DNA from: Endozoicomonas gorgoniicola
Lineage (GTDB): Bacteria; Pseudomonadota; Gammaproteobacteria; Pseudomonadales; Endozoicomonadaceae
Direction: 5' to 3'
Length of the DNA stretch: 64,000 nt
NCBI RefSeq assembly: GCF_025562715.2
Contig: NZ_JAPFCC010000001.1
Span: 5,294,001-5,358,000 of the forward strand
The position numbers and the translations under genes are program-made. The notes beneath the pieces are model-generated. The model was not told where the DNA came from, did not search any database, and worked only from the letters and a program-made list of their open reading frames with translations. This document shows positions 1-8,894 of the stretch, one piece after another. Position 1 is the first letter of the stretch; each line of letters opens with the position of its first letter.

Positions 1-1247
1 CTTAGCCGGCTCCTGTCCAGATCATTTGTTGCCAACACAAAGCACCCCAGGGAAGCCTCTGCTACTTTACGACAGTCAACGGATACCCAAGGATGACCGC
101 TGACATAATACTCCACGCTATCTGGTTTGCTGTCTTTCTCCGGACGTCCCACTTTGGTATAGCATGGTTTTGTCGTAATTACAGGTTCTGCCTGACAATA
201 ATTGCTTTTTGATTGCCACTCATTGAACGCACGCAATGCGTCCGTTTCACACTTGAACGGTTTCTTCGCCAGCTTGCTGGTCAGTGCTTCCGCTTCTTTT
301 TCTGACTTTTTCAACAGTTTTTTGAGCAGTGTTTTCTGTTCGCTTTTCCGAGCCTGTTCACTGCGAATCAGAACCCACCGTTGAGATACATCCGCATAGT
401 CGGACAGTACTTCGCAGCTCTCATAACCTTCGGCATCTTCAACCGGTGTCATCGCACAAGAAGCGACACTGTCCACAAGCTCTCTTGCGGATTTTATTTT
501 AGCCGGAACCCGGGTGATGAACTGTTGCTTTTGCTGATGCAATATCTGTACATTGTCTGTTGTATAAAGTGCAGCATCGCCGATCAGGTAACGATTATTC
601 AGCGCCTCTTTGTAGCATTTCAAATGCTTGCTGATGACTTTTTTAAAATTAGTGTTGTCGTTTATATTGCCACTGGATGCGGCCATGAATACGGGAATAC
701 CCGCCTGATTTTCAGTCATTAGGAGCAGTATCGCCTGATTTAATTCAGGTCGGTGATCTCTGCTGTATCCACGACAGATTTTAATGCAGTTCAGATCTTC
801 TTCATCGACTTCAGACTCACTGTTATAACGACCGTCCACATGAAAGCTGGTTGAATCAAGATTCAGAGCATTACACGGCAGTTTCAAGACATTAACGGCC
901 TTGACAGCCAGTGATAAATAGACCTCACTTACACCCAGTTCAAAAATTTGATCCAAGGCTCTGCCGAGTACACTTTCGTTGATATGTTCCGGCTCTATAC
1001 CCGGCCGAATAAGTTTATCCAGTGGTTTGTCGGCGTGAAACTCAGGGAACATGTGGAGTGTGCGAGCAGTGAAGCCCAGTCCGTTAAGCAGCATTGAGAC
1101 AACGGTTTCTCCGAAGGAAATCTTTCTGGTTTCAGATTGGTTGGGAACCAGAGAATCCAAGAGGTTAGCGATCCCGAGCTCTTTGCACATACCGGCCACC
1201 AACCCCGTATGGTCGATGCGTTGAATGTGAAATTGATGAGGTTGCAT
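1..1247 (-). CDS. IS1634-family transposase, partial (C-terminal end outside window)
   Basis: The protein begins MQPHQFHIQ and matches the 545-residue transposase at 8937-10574 as far as the window allows, about 415 residues. It belongs to the DDE transposases with an N-terminal DUF4277-like region, which is typical of IS1634 relatives. The first two catalytic aspartates lie in DSTSFHVDG and IGDAALYTTD and are within the visible part. The third acidic residue (in SVERGF in the other copy) falls beyond the edge. I chose the ATG at 1247 because it is the same start as in the complete copy, about 76 bp inside the terminal repeat. Confidence 0.88.
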   Translation of the reverse strand, partial: MQPHQFHIQRIDHTGLVAGMCKELGIANLLDSLVPNQSETRKISFGETVVSMLLNGLGFTARTLHMFPEFHADKPLDKLIRPGIEPEHINESVLGRALDQIFELGVSEVYLSLAVKAVNVLKLPCNALNLDSTSFHVDGRYNSESEVDEEDLNCIKICRGYSRDHRPELNQAILLLMTENQAGIPVFMAASSGNINDNTNFKKVISKHLKCYKEALNNRYLIGDAALYTTDNVQILHQQKQQFITRVPAKIKSARELVDSVASCAMTPVEDAEGYESCEVLSDYADVSQRWVLIRSEQARKSEQKTLLKKLLKKSEKEAEALTSKLAKKPFKCETDALRAFNEWQSKSNYCQAEPVITTKPCYTKVGRPEKDSKPDSVEYYVSGHPWVSVDCRKVAEASLGCFVLATNDLDRSRL

Positions 1248-1323
1248 GGCATATGCTCAGTCTGAAAATTTTTTACATTTTAGATGGTTTTAGGAAATTC
1301 TCAGATTAAGTGCTGAATGACGG
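1..1323 (-). mobile_element. IS1634-family insertion sequence, left copy, cut by the window edge
   Basis: This is the same element as the complete copy at 8861-10593, in the opposite orientation. Its transposase-start end closes at 1310-1323 with the 14-bp terminal repeat GTGCTGAATGACGG, which is also the end of the complete copy. The other end lies outside the window. Wherever I compared the two copies the sequence is the same, so they appear recent. The element ends inside a thioredoxin-like gene whose remaining part begins at 1324. The expected 6-bp target duplication on the far side cannot be seen. Confidence 0.9.
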
Positions 1324-1730
1324 ATGTTAAGAAGATTGGAGATCGACTGGCTGAAGATACTCGCACATTGATGGCGGAAGGCATTAATGTCCTTGCCATT
1401 ATGCCTAACGACTACAAAGCATACCCGGAAGATTCTCCGGAAAAGATGAAGCAGTTTGCCAGTCAGCATGGCTTTGACTTCCCTTATCTGATTGATGAAG
1501 ACCAGTCCGTCGGCAAACAGTACGATGCCGTTTGTACGGCCGATTTTTTCGGTTTAAATCGGGAGGGCAGGCTTCAGTATCGCGGCAGACTGGATAATGC
1601 CCGAATGGACGATCCGTCTGACCGGGTTCCGGAGTTGCTCAATGCCATGCGAACCATCGCAGCCACCGACAAAGGCCCGGAGGATCAGCAGCCCGGCATG
1701 GGGTGTTCAATAAAATGGCGAGAGAATTGA
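1324..1730 (+). pseudogene. Thioredoxin-family (AhpC/TSA-like) protein, N-terminal part removed by IS insertion
   Basis: The remaining ~135 codons match the second half of thioredoxin-fold proteins of the peroxiredoxin-like kind that end in a GCSIKW motif. Visible landmarks are AIMPNDYKAYPED, FDFPYLIDEDQ, VCTADFFG and the C-terminal GMGCSIKWREN. The family's redox Cys motif (usually NHCPY near residue 40) and everything before it is missing. The reading frame runs directly into the terminal repeat of the IS at 1310-1323. An ATG inside that repeat (1317) could start a shortened product, but it would have no active site. I infer that it is inactive. Confidence 0.85.
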
Positions 1731-1743
1731 ACACCCATTTCTC

Positions 1744-4700
1744 CTATGGGCGGGCAATGGGGAAATCAGGTCTTGCAGGCGTTTCTACAGGCTCTTTCTC
1801 CAGCTTCTTAAGCAGAAACTGAATGGCCTTGTCCAGCTGAGAGTCACTGCCGCTGAAGGTAGAATAGGGCAGGTTATCAATCTGAATATCAGGTTCTATG
1901 CCCCAGTTTTCTGCCAGCCAGCGACCATTGGCTCTGTAGCCTGCGATGTAGGGAACAGTAACATACCCCTGATCCATCAGTTCAGAGAAGAACATCCATA
2001 TTCTCCCGCCCCAGGTGCGAGTGCCAATAATGGTCGCCAGCCCCAGGTTCCGCAAGTCTTCAGCCAGTTCTTCCGCATCAGAAGCGGTATGCTCGTTGAC
2101 CAGAACAACGATATGCCCCCTGAAGGCGTATGGCATATTCCAGTCCACGGTGGAGCCCATAGTGCTGTTGAACGTTATGGCTTTTCTCTGCAGACGACTG
2201 GTAATCCAGCTGTCAATGTTTCCGCCAGAGTTGTTGCGCAGATCCAGTATTAATCCGCCACGGTTAAAGACGGGGTAATACTGTTGTACCCACTGTTCGA
2301 AATTATCGGGTTCCATGCCTCTCAGGTGAACATAGCCAAGCTTTCCCTGCCCCTGGTGTTCGGTGCGCTGTTGCCGGTCGTACACCCAGGAATCGTAGCG
2401 CAGTCTGGCAGATTCCTGAGGCAATATTGGCCAGACAACCTGTTCTATGGGGTCTGGAATACCCGGCTTTTTAACGGTCAGCAGCACCTGCTGGTTTTCT
2501 TTGAACGTTAACCGTTCTTCTATCGGTTGCTGACGACTCAGCGGCAGTTTGTTGATGGCCGTAATGCTGTCCCCTTCTTCAATCTGAATGCCAGGGCGGG
2601 CTAACGGGGAGCGCTTCAGGGGAAAATCAGGGTCGGTTTTATAAATTTGATCAATGAGTAATCCTTTATCTTCCTGTGAGAAGAGAGCCCCCAGAGAGCT
2701 TTCTATACTCCACTTGTCGTTGAATCGCAGGTCACCGCCATCAATCTCGAGATGAAGAACCCCCAGCTGTCCGATCATGCTGCCAATAAGGTGATTCAGG
2801 TCACTTCGGTTTGTGACCCGGTTCAACATCTGCAGGTGAGTATCCAGCTGTGCAGGCCAGTCTGTGCCATTCATTGAACGGTCAGCAAACTGATTTCCCA
2901 GCAAAGACCAGACATTAGACAACAGCTGCCGCCATTCGTCCTGTGGAGAAACGTAAACCCGCCATTGTTCAAGGGATAAAGGATTGATGTCAATATTGCT
3001 TTCAGGCACGCCAACAGGGATCAGGGCGAATTCGTCATTGTCACCATGGATCAGAAGCTGTTCTCCGTATTTGGACGGCTGATAACCCGTGAGGCCTGAA
3101 GCAACAATGAAGGGTTGATTGTCCGGGGCATTACTGACTTCCAGGCTGTAAAGCGTGAACGTACTTTCAGTGTCTGGTTCCCCCCAGAACAGGTAGCTAT
3201 CTGAGAAATCAAGACCATAATAATTGCCGGGAGGGACAGGCACCTGGTACAGGCGATCCTGCAGGCCATTCATTTGAACAGTAATGCGCTGAGGCTGTTC
3301 TTCTTTAGCGGGTTTTCCCTGCTGCTCTTTTTCCAAAAGCCGTGCAGTTTTCTGCTGCAGAACTTCATTTTCAGGCTCAAAAGGCCAGATTGCCTCCGGG
3401 TCCATGGCCACCATGAACAGACCTCGGTTTGTGTCTGAATAAGGCTCTGGCTGATTCGAGCCGAAAGGGTTTTTTACTTTGGAGTGGAAGAATCGCTCTG
3501 AGATAAACATCAACCATTTGCCGCTGGAACTCCAGACGGGAAAGCCGCTGTCAGTACGATCGCTGGTAATAGCCGTCAGTTGATTGTCGGAGAGGCTGAA
3601 CAGATAGATTTGCTTTTTACGGTTGCTGGCCGGGCTGGAAAAGGTTAGCCACTGACTGTCCGGAGACCAGCTGAACTGACCAGGATAGATTTCCTGTGGT
3701 TCAAATTGCCTGATGGCTTCTGTCATGCCCGATTGAATATGGGTCAGCCATACGGTCGCATCAGAATCTGTCCAGGCGAAAAATTCGTTATCCGGTGAGA
3801 TAACCGGAGCTTCAATCACCGTTTTGTCCGTTTGATGAATTTTTACGGGCTGCTGACTGCCATCAGCAGGCAGTAGCCAGAACGACTGATAAATGCCTTC
3901 TGAAGCCAGTCCCAGAAGGTGAGGGGAATGGGTTAAATGCTGGGCTGATTGAAAGAAAATGTCTTTTCCCGGACTGGGAATGGAAACCGTTCGACCATCT
4001 TTCACAGGCAGCAGGGTTATCTGTCCTCTTGCTGTCAATACCAGTTGGGTAGAGTCTGGAGACAGGTCATAGCTGGAAAGATAAGCCGCAGGCCAATGCA
4101 GCCAGTGTGGTCGCCGCTGCTCAAAGTCTGAAGCGAGTGTGATCTGGATTTTTTCTGGTTTGGCGTCAGTCTGTTTCAGGTCTAAAGCGAAGAGGTCTGG
4201 CCCCAGCTGGTAAACAAACTGGCCATCGTCCTGTGCTGGATACTCGATATCCAGCCCCTTATGAAAGGTATGCTGAATCAGATTTTGACCATCCGTATCC
4301 ATTGACCATAGATTGCCGCTTCCGTCCCGGTCACTGACAAAATAAACCCGTTGATTCCAGAACATAGGGTGCCGGCTGGTGCCGGGAAAATCTTTGGTGA
4401 GTGGGATGGCTTCCTTACCATCAAGATATTTCCAGATATTTTGAGCAGTTCCTCCCTGATAGTGCCTGATATTATGGAAAGGACCGGAAAGGCGTGTAAA
4501 AAAGAGCGCTCTGTTGCTGTTCGGGCTGGCACCAAAACTGCCTTCGAAGGCCTGAGCCAGTGGTATCCAGTTTCGCACACGGGTTTCAGTGTCCAGAGTG
4601 ACCAGCTGAAAGTTTTCACCAAACACGGTGCGCTCATTGGTGGCGTAAAGAATCTGCCGGTCATTAATCCAGCCCCGGGGAATCACCTGGCCTTCTGAAT

Positions 4701-5007
4701 AGGTCAGCCGTTTTGGCAGACCTCCGGATATTGGCATGATGTAGAGATTGTCTGGCCCGTCGTATTCGGCAAGAAATGCCACCTGTTGACCATCGGGAGA
4801 AATAGCTGGTAACACTTCCCGGCCGTGATTGGTCGTCAGGCGTGTGGCTGTTCCTCCTGCCAATGTTGTTTTCCACAGATCACCTTCTGCTGAGAAGACC
4901 ACCGTGTTTTTGTGAATGCTGGGATACCGATAGTAGCCTTCATTACTGGCACTGAGAGAAGCGGAAAAAAAGAACCAAGGTACCAGAAGAAAAATGAGGG
5001 AACGCAT
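1744..5007 (-). CDS. Tricorn-type serine protease, secreted (S41 family)
   Basis: The 1087-residue protein starts with a signal peptide (hydrophobic run LIFLLVPWFFFSASLSA). Two stretches of beta-propeller repeats follow (WSPDSQWL, ISPDGQQVAF, VWSSSGKWL), then a PDZ-like region (IEEGDSITAIN) and a C-terminal S41/Tricorn catalytic domain. Tricorn landmarks visible are GYVHLRGM (catalytic His region), GGNIDSWI, NEHTASDAEE (nucleophile Ser) and IIGTRTWGGRIW. Length matches the family (about 1050-1100). Tricorn-like peptidases degrade peptides; the signal peptide puts this one in the periplasm or outside. The usual SDGE after the nucleophile reads SDAEE here. It stands alone, convergent with the truncated thioredoxin gene and divergent from the autotransporter at 5165. 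Confidence 0.9.
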   Translation of the reverse strand: MRSLIFLLVPWFFFSASLSASNEGYYRYPSIHKNTVVFSAEGDLWKTTLAGGTATRLTTNHGREVLPAISPDGQQVAFLAEYDGPDNLYIMPISGGLPKRLTYSEGQVIPRGWINDRQILYATNERTVFGENFQLVTLDTETRVRNWIPLAQAFEGSFGASPNSNRALFFTRLSGPFHNIRHYQGGTAQNIWKYLDGKEAIPLTKDFPGTSRHPMFWNQRVYFVSDRDGSGNLWSMDTDGQNLIQHTFHKGLDIEYPAQDDGQFVYQLGPDLFALDLKQTDAKPEKIQITLASDFEQRRPHWLHWPAAYLSSYDLSPDSTQLVLTARGQITLLPVKDGRTVSIPSPGKDIFFQSAQHLTHSPHLLGLASEGIYQSFWLLPADGSQQPVKIHQTDKTVIEAPVISPDNEFFAWTDSDATVWLTHIQSGMTEAIRQFEPQEIYPGQFSWSPDSQWLTFSSPASNRKKQIYLFSLSDNQLTAITSDRTDSGFPVWSSSGKWLMFISERFFHSKVKNPFGSNQPEPYSDTNRGLFMVAMDPEAIWPFEPENEVLQQKTARLLEKEQQGKPAKEEQPQRITVQMNGLQDRLYQVPVPPGNYYGLDFSDSYLFWGEPDTESTFTLYSLEVSNAPDNQPFIVASGLTGYQPSKYGEQLLIHGDNDEFALIPVGVPESNIDINPLSLEQWRVYVSPQDEWRQLLSNVWSLLGNQFADRSMNGTDWPAQLDTHLQMLNRVTNRSDLNHLIGSMIGQLGVLHLEIDGGDLRFNDKWSIESSLGALFSQEDKGLLIDQIYKTDPDFPLKRSPLARPGIQIEEGDSITAINKLPLSRQQPIEERLTFKENQQVLLTVKKPGIPDPIEQVVWPILPQESARLRYDSWVYDRQQRTEHQGQGKLGYVHLRGMEPDNFEQWVQQYYPVFNRGGLILDLRNNSGGNIDSWITSRLQRKAITFNSTMGSTVDWNMPYAFRGHIVVLVNEHTASDAEELAEDLRNLGLATIIGTRTWGGRIWMFFSELMDQGYVTVPYIAGYRANGRWLAENWGIEPDIQIDNLPYSTFSGSDSQLDKAIQFLLKKLEKEPVETPARPDFPIARP

Positions 5008-5138
5008 ACCAAGCCTATTGTTTTGATTTTATGTAATTAAGTTAGCAGTTATCTTCTGGTTCTGTTTCCAGTCAACAGGCTTATGAGCTAAAGACTTTTA
5101 TACAATGCCGAAAAACGATGAATAGGACACCAATAAAA

Positions 5139-5206
5139 GGCGACAGGATCTTCGGGAGGCAAGGATGCCCTGTAAAAATCTGGCTCATTTATTTCCACTG
5201 GCGCTG
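5139..5206 (+). repeat. Duplicated leader of the autotransporter pair, copy 1 (copy 2 at 6283-6350)
   Basis: The ribosome-binding region (GACAGGATCTTCGGGAGGC), start codon and first ~14 codons of the two tandem autotransporter genes are almost identical, 1144 bp apart. This shows that the second gene arose by duplication including its translation start. The GGGAGG Shine-Dalgarno sequence lies 7-8 bases before each ATG (5165 and 6309) and supports both starts. Confidence 0.85.
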
Positions 5207-6232
5207 TTGTGTGTGGCGGCTTCAAATACCCATGCACAGCAGGAAGTTGATTTGGCTTCAAACACGTTCATGTCTTTGCAGATGAGCCTGATTGCCCAGC
5301 AGGAGGCTGAGTCAGCCCCCCTGCAGCGCCTGAGTACTTCCAGGCATTTTGGCAGAGACTTTTCCTATGTTGATGATCCAGTAGACATGGGAGTATGGGT
5401 GCAGATGCTCGCTTCTGGTACGTCTCAGGACAGCTGGAAAAGTGACACAGGCAACACCTTGTCAGGTTTTGATGCTGACGCAGATGGTTTCACGCTGGGG
5501 CTTGATCGCTCGGCAGTAAGAGGCAATAACGAAATCACTTATGGCGCCGCATTTACGATTGCTGATGTAAAAGCTGACAAACAGAAATCGATGGATGATA
5601 ACCGCCTCAAAAACTATCAGCTGAGTCTGTATGGCTCTTACACTCGTGATGAGTGGTATCTCGACGGCGTTATTAACTATGGGCGGAGTCAGAATGATCG
5701 CACACGGTATATAGAATCATCGTCTTCAGCAGAGGCTGAATTTACCAGTAATAACTATGGCTTAAAGCTATTGGCCGGATTTAATTACCCTTATTGGAGT
5801 ACGATATTTCAGCCTGTGATTGGCTTTAATTATTCTCGTATTACCATTGATGATTACAGGGAAACGCTTACCGGTAATGTCGGACAGGTACAGTCGGTTA
5901 GCGGTCAGACCTATCAGAAAATGGAGTTGGGCGCAGGGTTGGAAATGAGTCAGATATACGCCTTGCCTATGGGAGATTTAGAACCTTCTGCCCGGATTAT
6001 GGGCTGGTATGACATTAAGGGAGACAAGGTTAAAGCCCGTTCGACCTTGATGGGCAGTGAAGAAGCATTGAATGCTGAGGCAGGCGAGCCTGTCAAAGAC
6101 AGTTATTCGGCTTCTTTTCATCTTACCTACCGGCGGCTTGATAACCTGTCGGTGGTTTTGAGCTATGACCTTAGTCAGAAATCCGATTACAGAAATAATA
6201 GTTATTATTTGAGAGTGGAATACGATTATTAG
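5165..6232 (+). CDS. Autotransporter beta-barrel protein without a passenger domain
   Basis: The 355-residue protein has a signal peptide ending near THAQ and then almost immediately a C-terminal autotransporter barrel (about residues 75-355). The barrel shows alternating beta strands such as YQLSLYGSYTRDEWYLDGV, LKLLAGFNYPY and MELGAGLEMS. It ends in YDY, an aromatic C-terminus expected for outer-membrane insertion by BAM. The barrel is closely similar to the C-terminal ~280 residues of the next gene, but the ~500-residue passenger found there is absent. It is therefore either a pore-only paralogue or a deletion derivative. A hairpin terminator follows at 6240. Confidence 0.88.
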   Translation: MPCKNLAHLFPLALLCVAASNTHAQQEVDLASNTFMSLQMSLIAQQEAESAPLQRLSTSRHFGRDFSYVDDPVDMGVWVQMLASGTSQDSWKSDTGNTLSGFDADADGFTLGLDRSAVRGNNEITYGAAFTIADVKADKQKSMDDNRLKNYQLSLYGSYTRDEWYLDGVINYGRSQNDRTRYIESSSSAEAEFTSNNYGLKLLAGFNYPYWSTIFQPVIGFNYSRITIDDYRETLTGNVGQVQSVSGQTYQKMELGAGLEMSQIYALPMGDLEPSARIMGWYDIKGDKVKARSTLMGSEEALNAEAGEPVKDSYSASFHLTYRRLDNLSVVLSYDLSQKSDYRNNSYYLRVEYDY

Positions 6233-6239
6233 TTTAAAA

Positions 6240-6273
6240 AAAGCGGGGCAGTCCCTCACATCTGTCCCGCTTT
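6240..6273 (+). terminator. Rho-independent-like terminator after first autotransporter
   Basis: AAAGCGGGGCAG pairs with CTGTCCCGCTTT (one G-T pair) around a 10-base loop, 8 bases after the stop codon. It resembles the hairpin at 10621-10652 after the second autotransporter, so the terminator was duplicated together with the gene. Confidence 0.75.
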
Positions 6274-6308
6274 CCAAAAAAAGGTGACAGGATCTTCGGG
6301 AGGCAAGG

Positions 6309-8894
6309 ATGCCCTTTAAAAATCTGGCTTATTTATTTCCACTGGCGGTGTTGAGTGCGGCGGTTGCCGGTGTTCATGCCGCACAGGATTTTGATATACC
6401 GGAAGGGGAGTACCGCCTTACCTCTGGATCTGACTCCGCACTGGTCATCATTCGTTCCAGCTATCCGGATGGCCATCGTTTCAAGGTGCCTATTATAGGT
6501 ACTGTGAATCTTCACGGTAGCCTGATTATGGATAATGGCGAAACGGCCAGCGGCATATTATTTGATGAAAGGTCGAAACCTGATGTTGATGTCAACATCA
6601 CTCGGTCGGGCAAAATCCTTATCAATCAGGGACTGGGAGCCAATATTAAATACGGTCGTTCAGCCCTTTCCAGCGTAAGTAATAGAGGCTACCTGTATAA
6701 TAGGGATTCAGAAATTATCAGAATCGCTCCGGATAGTTCCGACCCGGCAACGAGAGTGGACGGGGACATAACAAATGAATCTCTGGGCATCATGGAAGGG
6801 GGCATTGCTTTAAAGCTTTTCGAAGGTGAAATGCATGGCGACTTTACCAATAAAGGCATAATAAAGACGACGGGGCCTTCTGGTATTTCACTGTCTAATG
6901 CTGCTTTTTATGGAAATATTATTAACGAAGGGACCTGGACCAATAGCGGCTATGCTCTGAAGCTTGGTGACATTACTACCTTCAGTGGCAATCTGGAAAA
7001 CAGTGGAACCATAACAGCGTCTGCCGGTCTGGTTCGAATCACTGGTGACAATTCTGAATCGAACGATCCTTTTGTAAATTTTGAAGGCAGCATCATCAAT
7101 AAGTCATTCGGTGTTATGACCGCAGAAAGCGGACATGGCTTTGAATTTAAGAACGTGGCGTTTGATGGCGGTATTGTTAATAAAAATTTAGGCAGCATGA
7201 TTGCCAGAGAAGAAGGAAAAGCCCTGATTTATGTTGGTGCGTCATCAGGTAGTGATATCTCTGACAATGAAGGAAATATCACCGACGGTGTGACGAATGA
7301 AGGGTTGATGTCAGGCTATTATGTGGCCCGGAACGACAACCTGACCCATACACTGGAGGTCACAAACGAAAGCTCAGGTTTGATGACGGGCAGATTTCTT
7401 GGAAATATCAACTTTTATAACCATGGCTCATTTTACACTGAACGCGGCACCAGCCTGACTGGTAATTTTACCCACACAGCGCTGCTTGAATTCAGTGTCG
7501 ATTCTGCTGCTTCAACAACTCCCGTCATGGATGTCAGCGACACTGCAACGTTGTCGTCTGGCAGCACTGTAGTGGTGGTACCGGACTTTGAACTCTACAA
7601 AGACACATCCCGTCTGGCTGGTGAATCCTATCAATTGCTGAAAGCAGGTACTTTGACAAACAATGGTGCCAATGTTCAGGGGGGAGTGCTAACAACGGTC
7701 AATGTGGTTAACGATACCGGTAATACATTGACAGTGACCATTGACCGAAAAACCCCTGAAGAAGCGTCTTCAGGTTCAGAGGCTACCGAAACAGTGGTAA
7801 AAGCGGCTGGTCGTTCAAAGCCTCTTTTTGACTTGTTAGCGGGTACGACTTCTAAGGCTCAGCTGGAAAAGCTGGTTCAGGAAAACTGGGTGAACAACAG
7901 TCACTCAACACAACTGATGAACCTTATTGTTCAGGAAGAAGCGGTGTCAATCCCCCTCCAACGTTTAAGCAATGCCCGAAGTCTTGCCCGGGGCATGTCT
8001 TTTGGCGATGAGCAGGCAAGCAAAGGCATCTGGATGCAGGTGCTGGCTGCAGGTGCTTCGCAGGACAGCCGGAAAAATGAGAACGGTGATACCTTATCAG
8101 GTTTTGATGCTGATATAGACGGCTTTAGTCTGGGGCTGGAAAGTTCGCTGGATAAAGGGGGTTACGACATCACTTATGGTGCCGCCTTCACGGTTGCTGG
8201 CGTTAAAGCCGACAAGCAGAATTCGATAGACGATAACCGCCTCAAAAACTATCAGCTGAGCGTGTATGGCTCCTACACTCGTGATGAGTGGTATCTCGAC
8301 GGTGTTCTTAACTACGGGCGCAGCAAGCATGAGCGTGCGCGTTATGTTGAATTACCAGGAATAGACCTGTCTCCCATTGAGTCTGACTTTAACAGTAATC
8401 ATTATGGTCTGAAGCTCCTGGCCGGGTTTAATTATCCCTACCTGAATACAATGTTCCAGCCTGTGTTTGGCTTTAATTATTCCCGGATTGTCACTGACGA
8501 TTACAGGGAGAAAGACACCGGTAACATCGGTTTGGCCCAGTCCGTCAGTGGCCAGACGTATCAGAAAGTCGAGCTGGGTGCAGGGCTGGAAATGAGCCGG
8601 CTATTCGAAATAGCCCAGGGTACGTTGGAACCTTCAGTTCGTATTATGGGCTGGTACGATATAAAGGGCGATCGGGTTAAAACGGATTCGATACTGATTG
8701 ATGGTGGAGGCTCGTTAAACTTCGAGGGAGCAAAACCTGTCAGAGACAGCTATTCAGCTTCGTTTAGCCTCACCTACCGGAGGTTTGACAACCTGTCGAT
8801 GATGCTTGGTTATGACCGTCACCAGAAATCGGGCTACAAAAGCAATAATTACACTTTTAGCCGTCATTCAGCACTTAATCTGAGAATTTCCTAA
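6309..8894 (+). CDS. Autotransporter with beta-helical passenger; last beta strand replaced by IS insertion
   Basis: The 861-residue protein has a signal peptide (cut near VHAAQ). A passenger (about 30-490) follows, built from short Asn/Gly-rich beta-helix repeats such as NEGTWTNSG, ENSGTITAS, VNKNLGSM and NESSGLMTG. Then come a linker and a C-terminal barrel (about 580-861) paralogous to the gene at 5165. An IS1634-family element entered at 8861, so the native end after NNYTF is replaced by 11 residues read from the IS, ending LRIS. Joining the two sides across one TTTTAG copy restores an 856-residue protein ending RMKYDF, a normal outer-membrane C-terminus. The present product lacks that terminal aromatic signal and probably assembles poorly. 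Confidence 0.9.
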   Translation: MPFKNLAYLFPLAVLSAAVAGVHAAQDFDIPEGEYRLTSGSDSALVIIRSSYPDGHRFKVPIIGTVNLHGSLIMDNGETASGILFDERSKPDVDVNITRSGKILINQGLGANIKYGRSALSSVSNRGYLYNRDSEIIRIAPDSSDPATRVDGDITNESLGIMEGGIALKLFEGEMHGDFTNKGIIKTTGPSGISLSNAAFYGNIINEGTWTNSGYALKLGDITTFSGNLENSGTITASAGLVRITGDNSESNDPFVNFEGSIINKSFGVMTAESGHGFEFKNVAFDGGIVNKNLGSMIAREEGKALIYVGASSGSDISDNEGNITDGVTNEGLMSGYYVARNDNLTHTLEVTNESSGLMTGRFLGNINFYNHGSFYTERGTSLTGNFTHTALLEFSVDSAASTTPVMDVSDTATLSSGSTVVVVPDFELYKDTSRLAGESYQLLKAGTLTNNGANVQGGVLTTVNVVNDTGNTLTVTIDRKTPEEASSGSEATETVVKAAGRSKPLFDLLAGTTSKAQLEKLVQENWVNNSHSTQLMNLIVQEEAVSIPLQRLSNARSLARGMSFGDEQASKGIWMQVLAAGASQDSRKNENGDTLSGFDADIDGFSLGLESSLDKGGYDITYGAAFTVAGVKADKQNSIDDNRLKNYQLSVYGSYTRDEWYLDGVLNYGRSKHERARYVELPGIDLSPIESDFNSNHYGLKLLAGFNYPYLNTMFQPVFGFNYSRIVTDDYREKDTGNIGLAQSVSGQTYQKVELGAGLEMSRLFEIAQGTLEPSVRIMGWYDIKGDRVKTDSILIDGGGSLNFEGAKPVRDSYSASFSLTYRRFDNLSMMLGYDRHQKSGYKSNNYTFSRHSALNLRIS

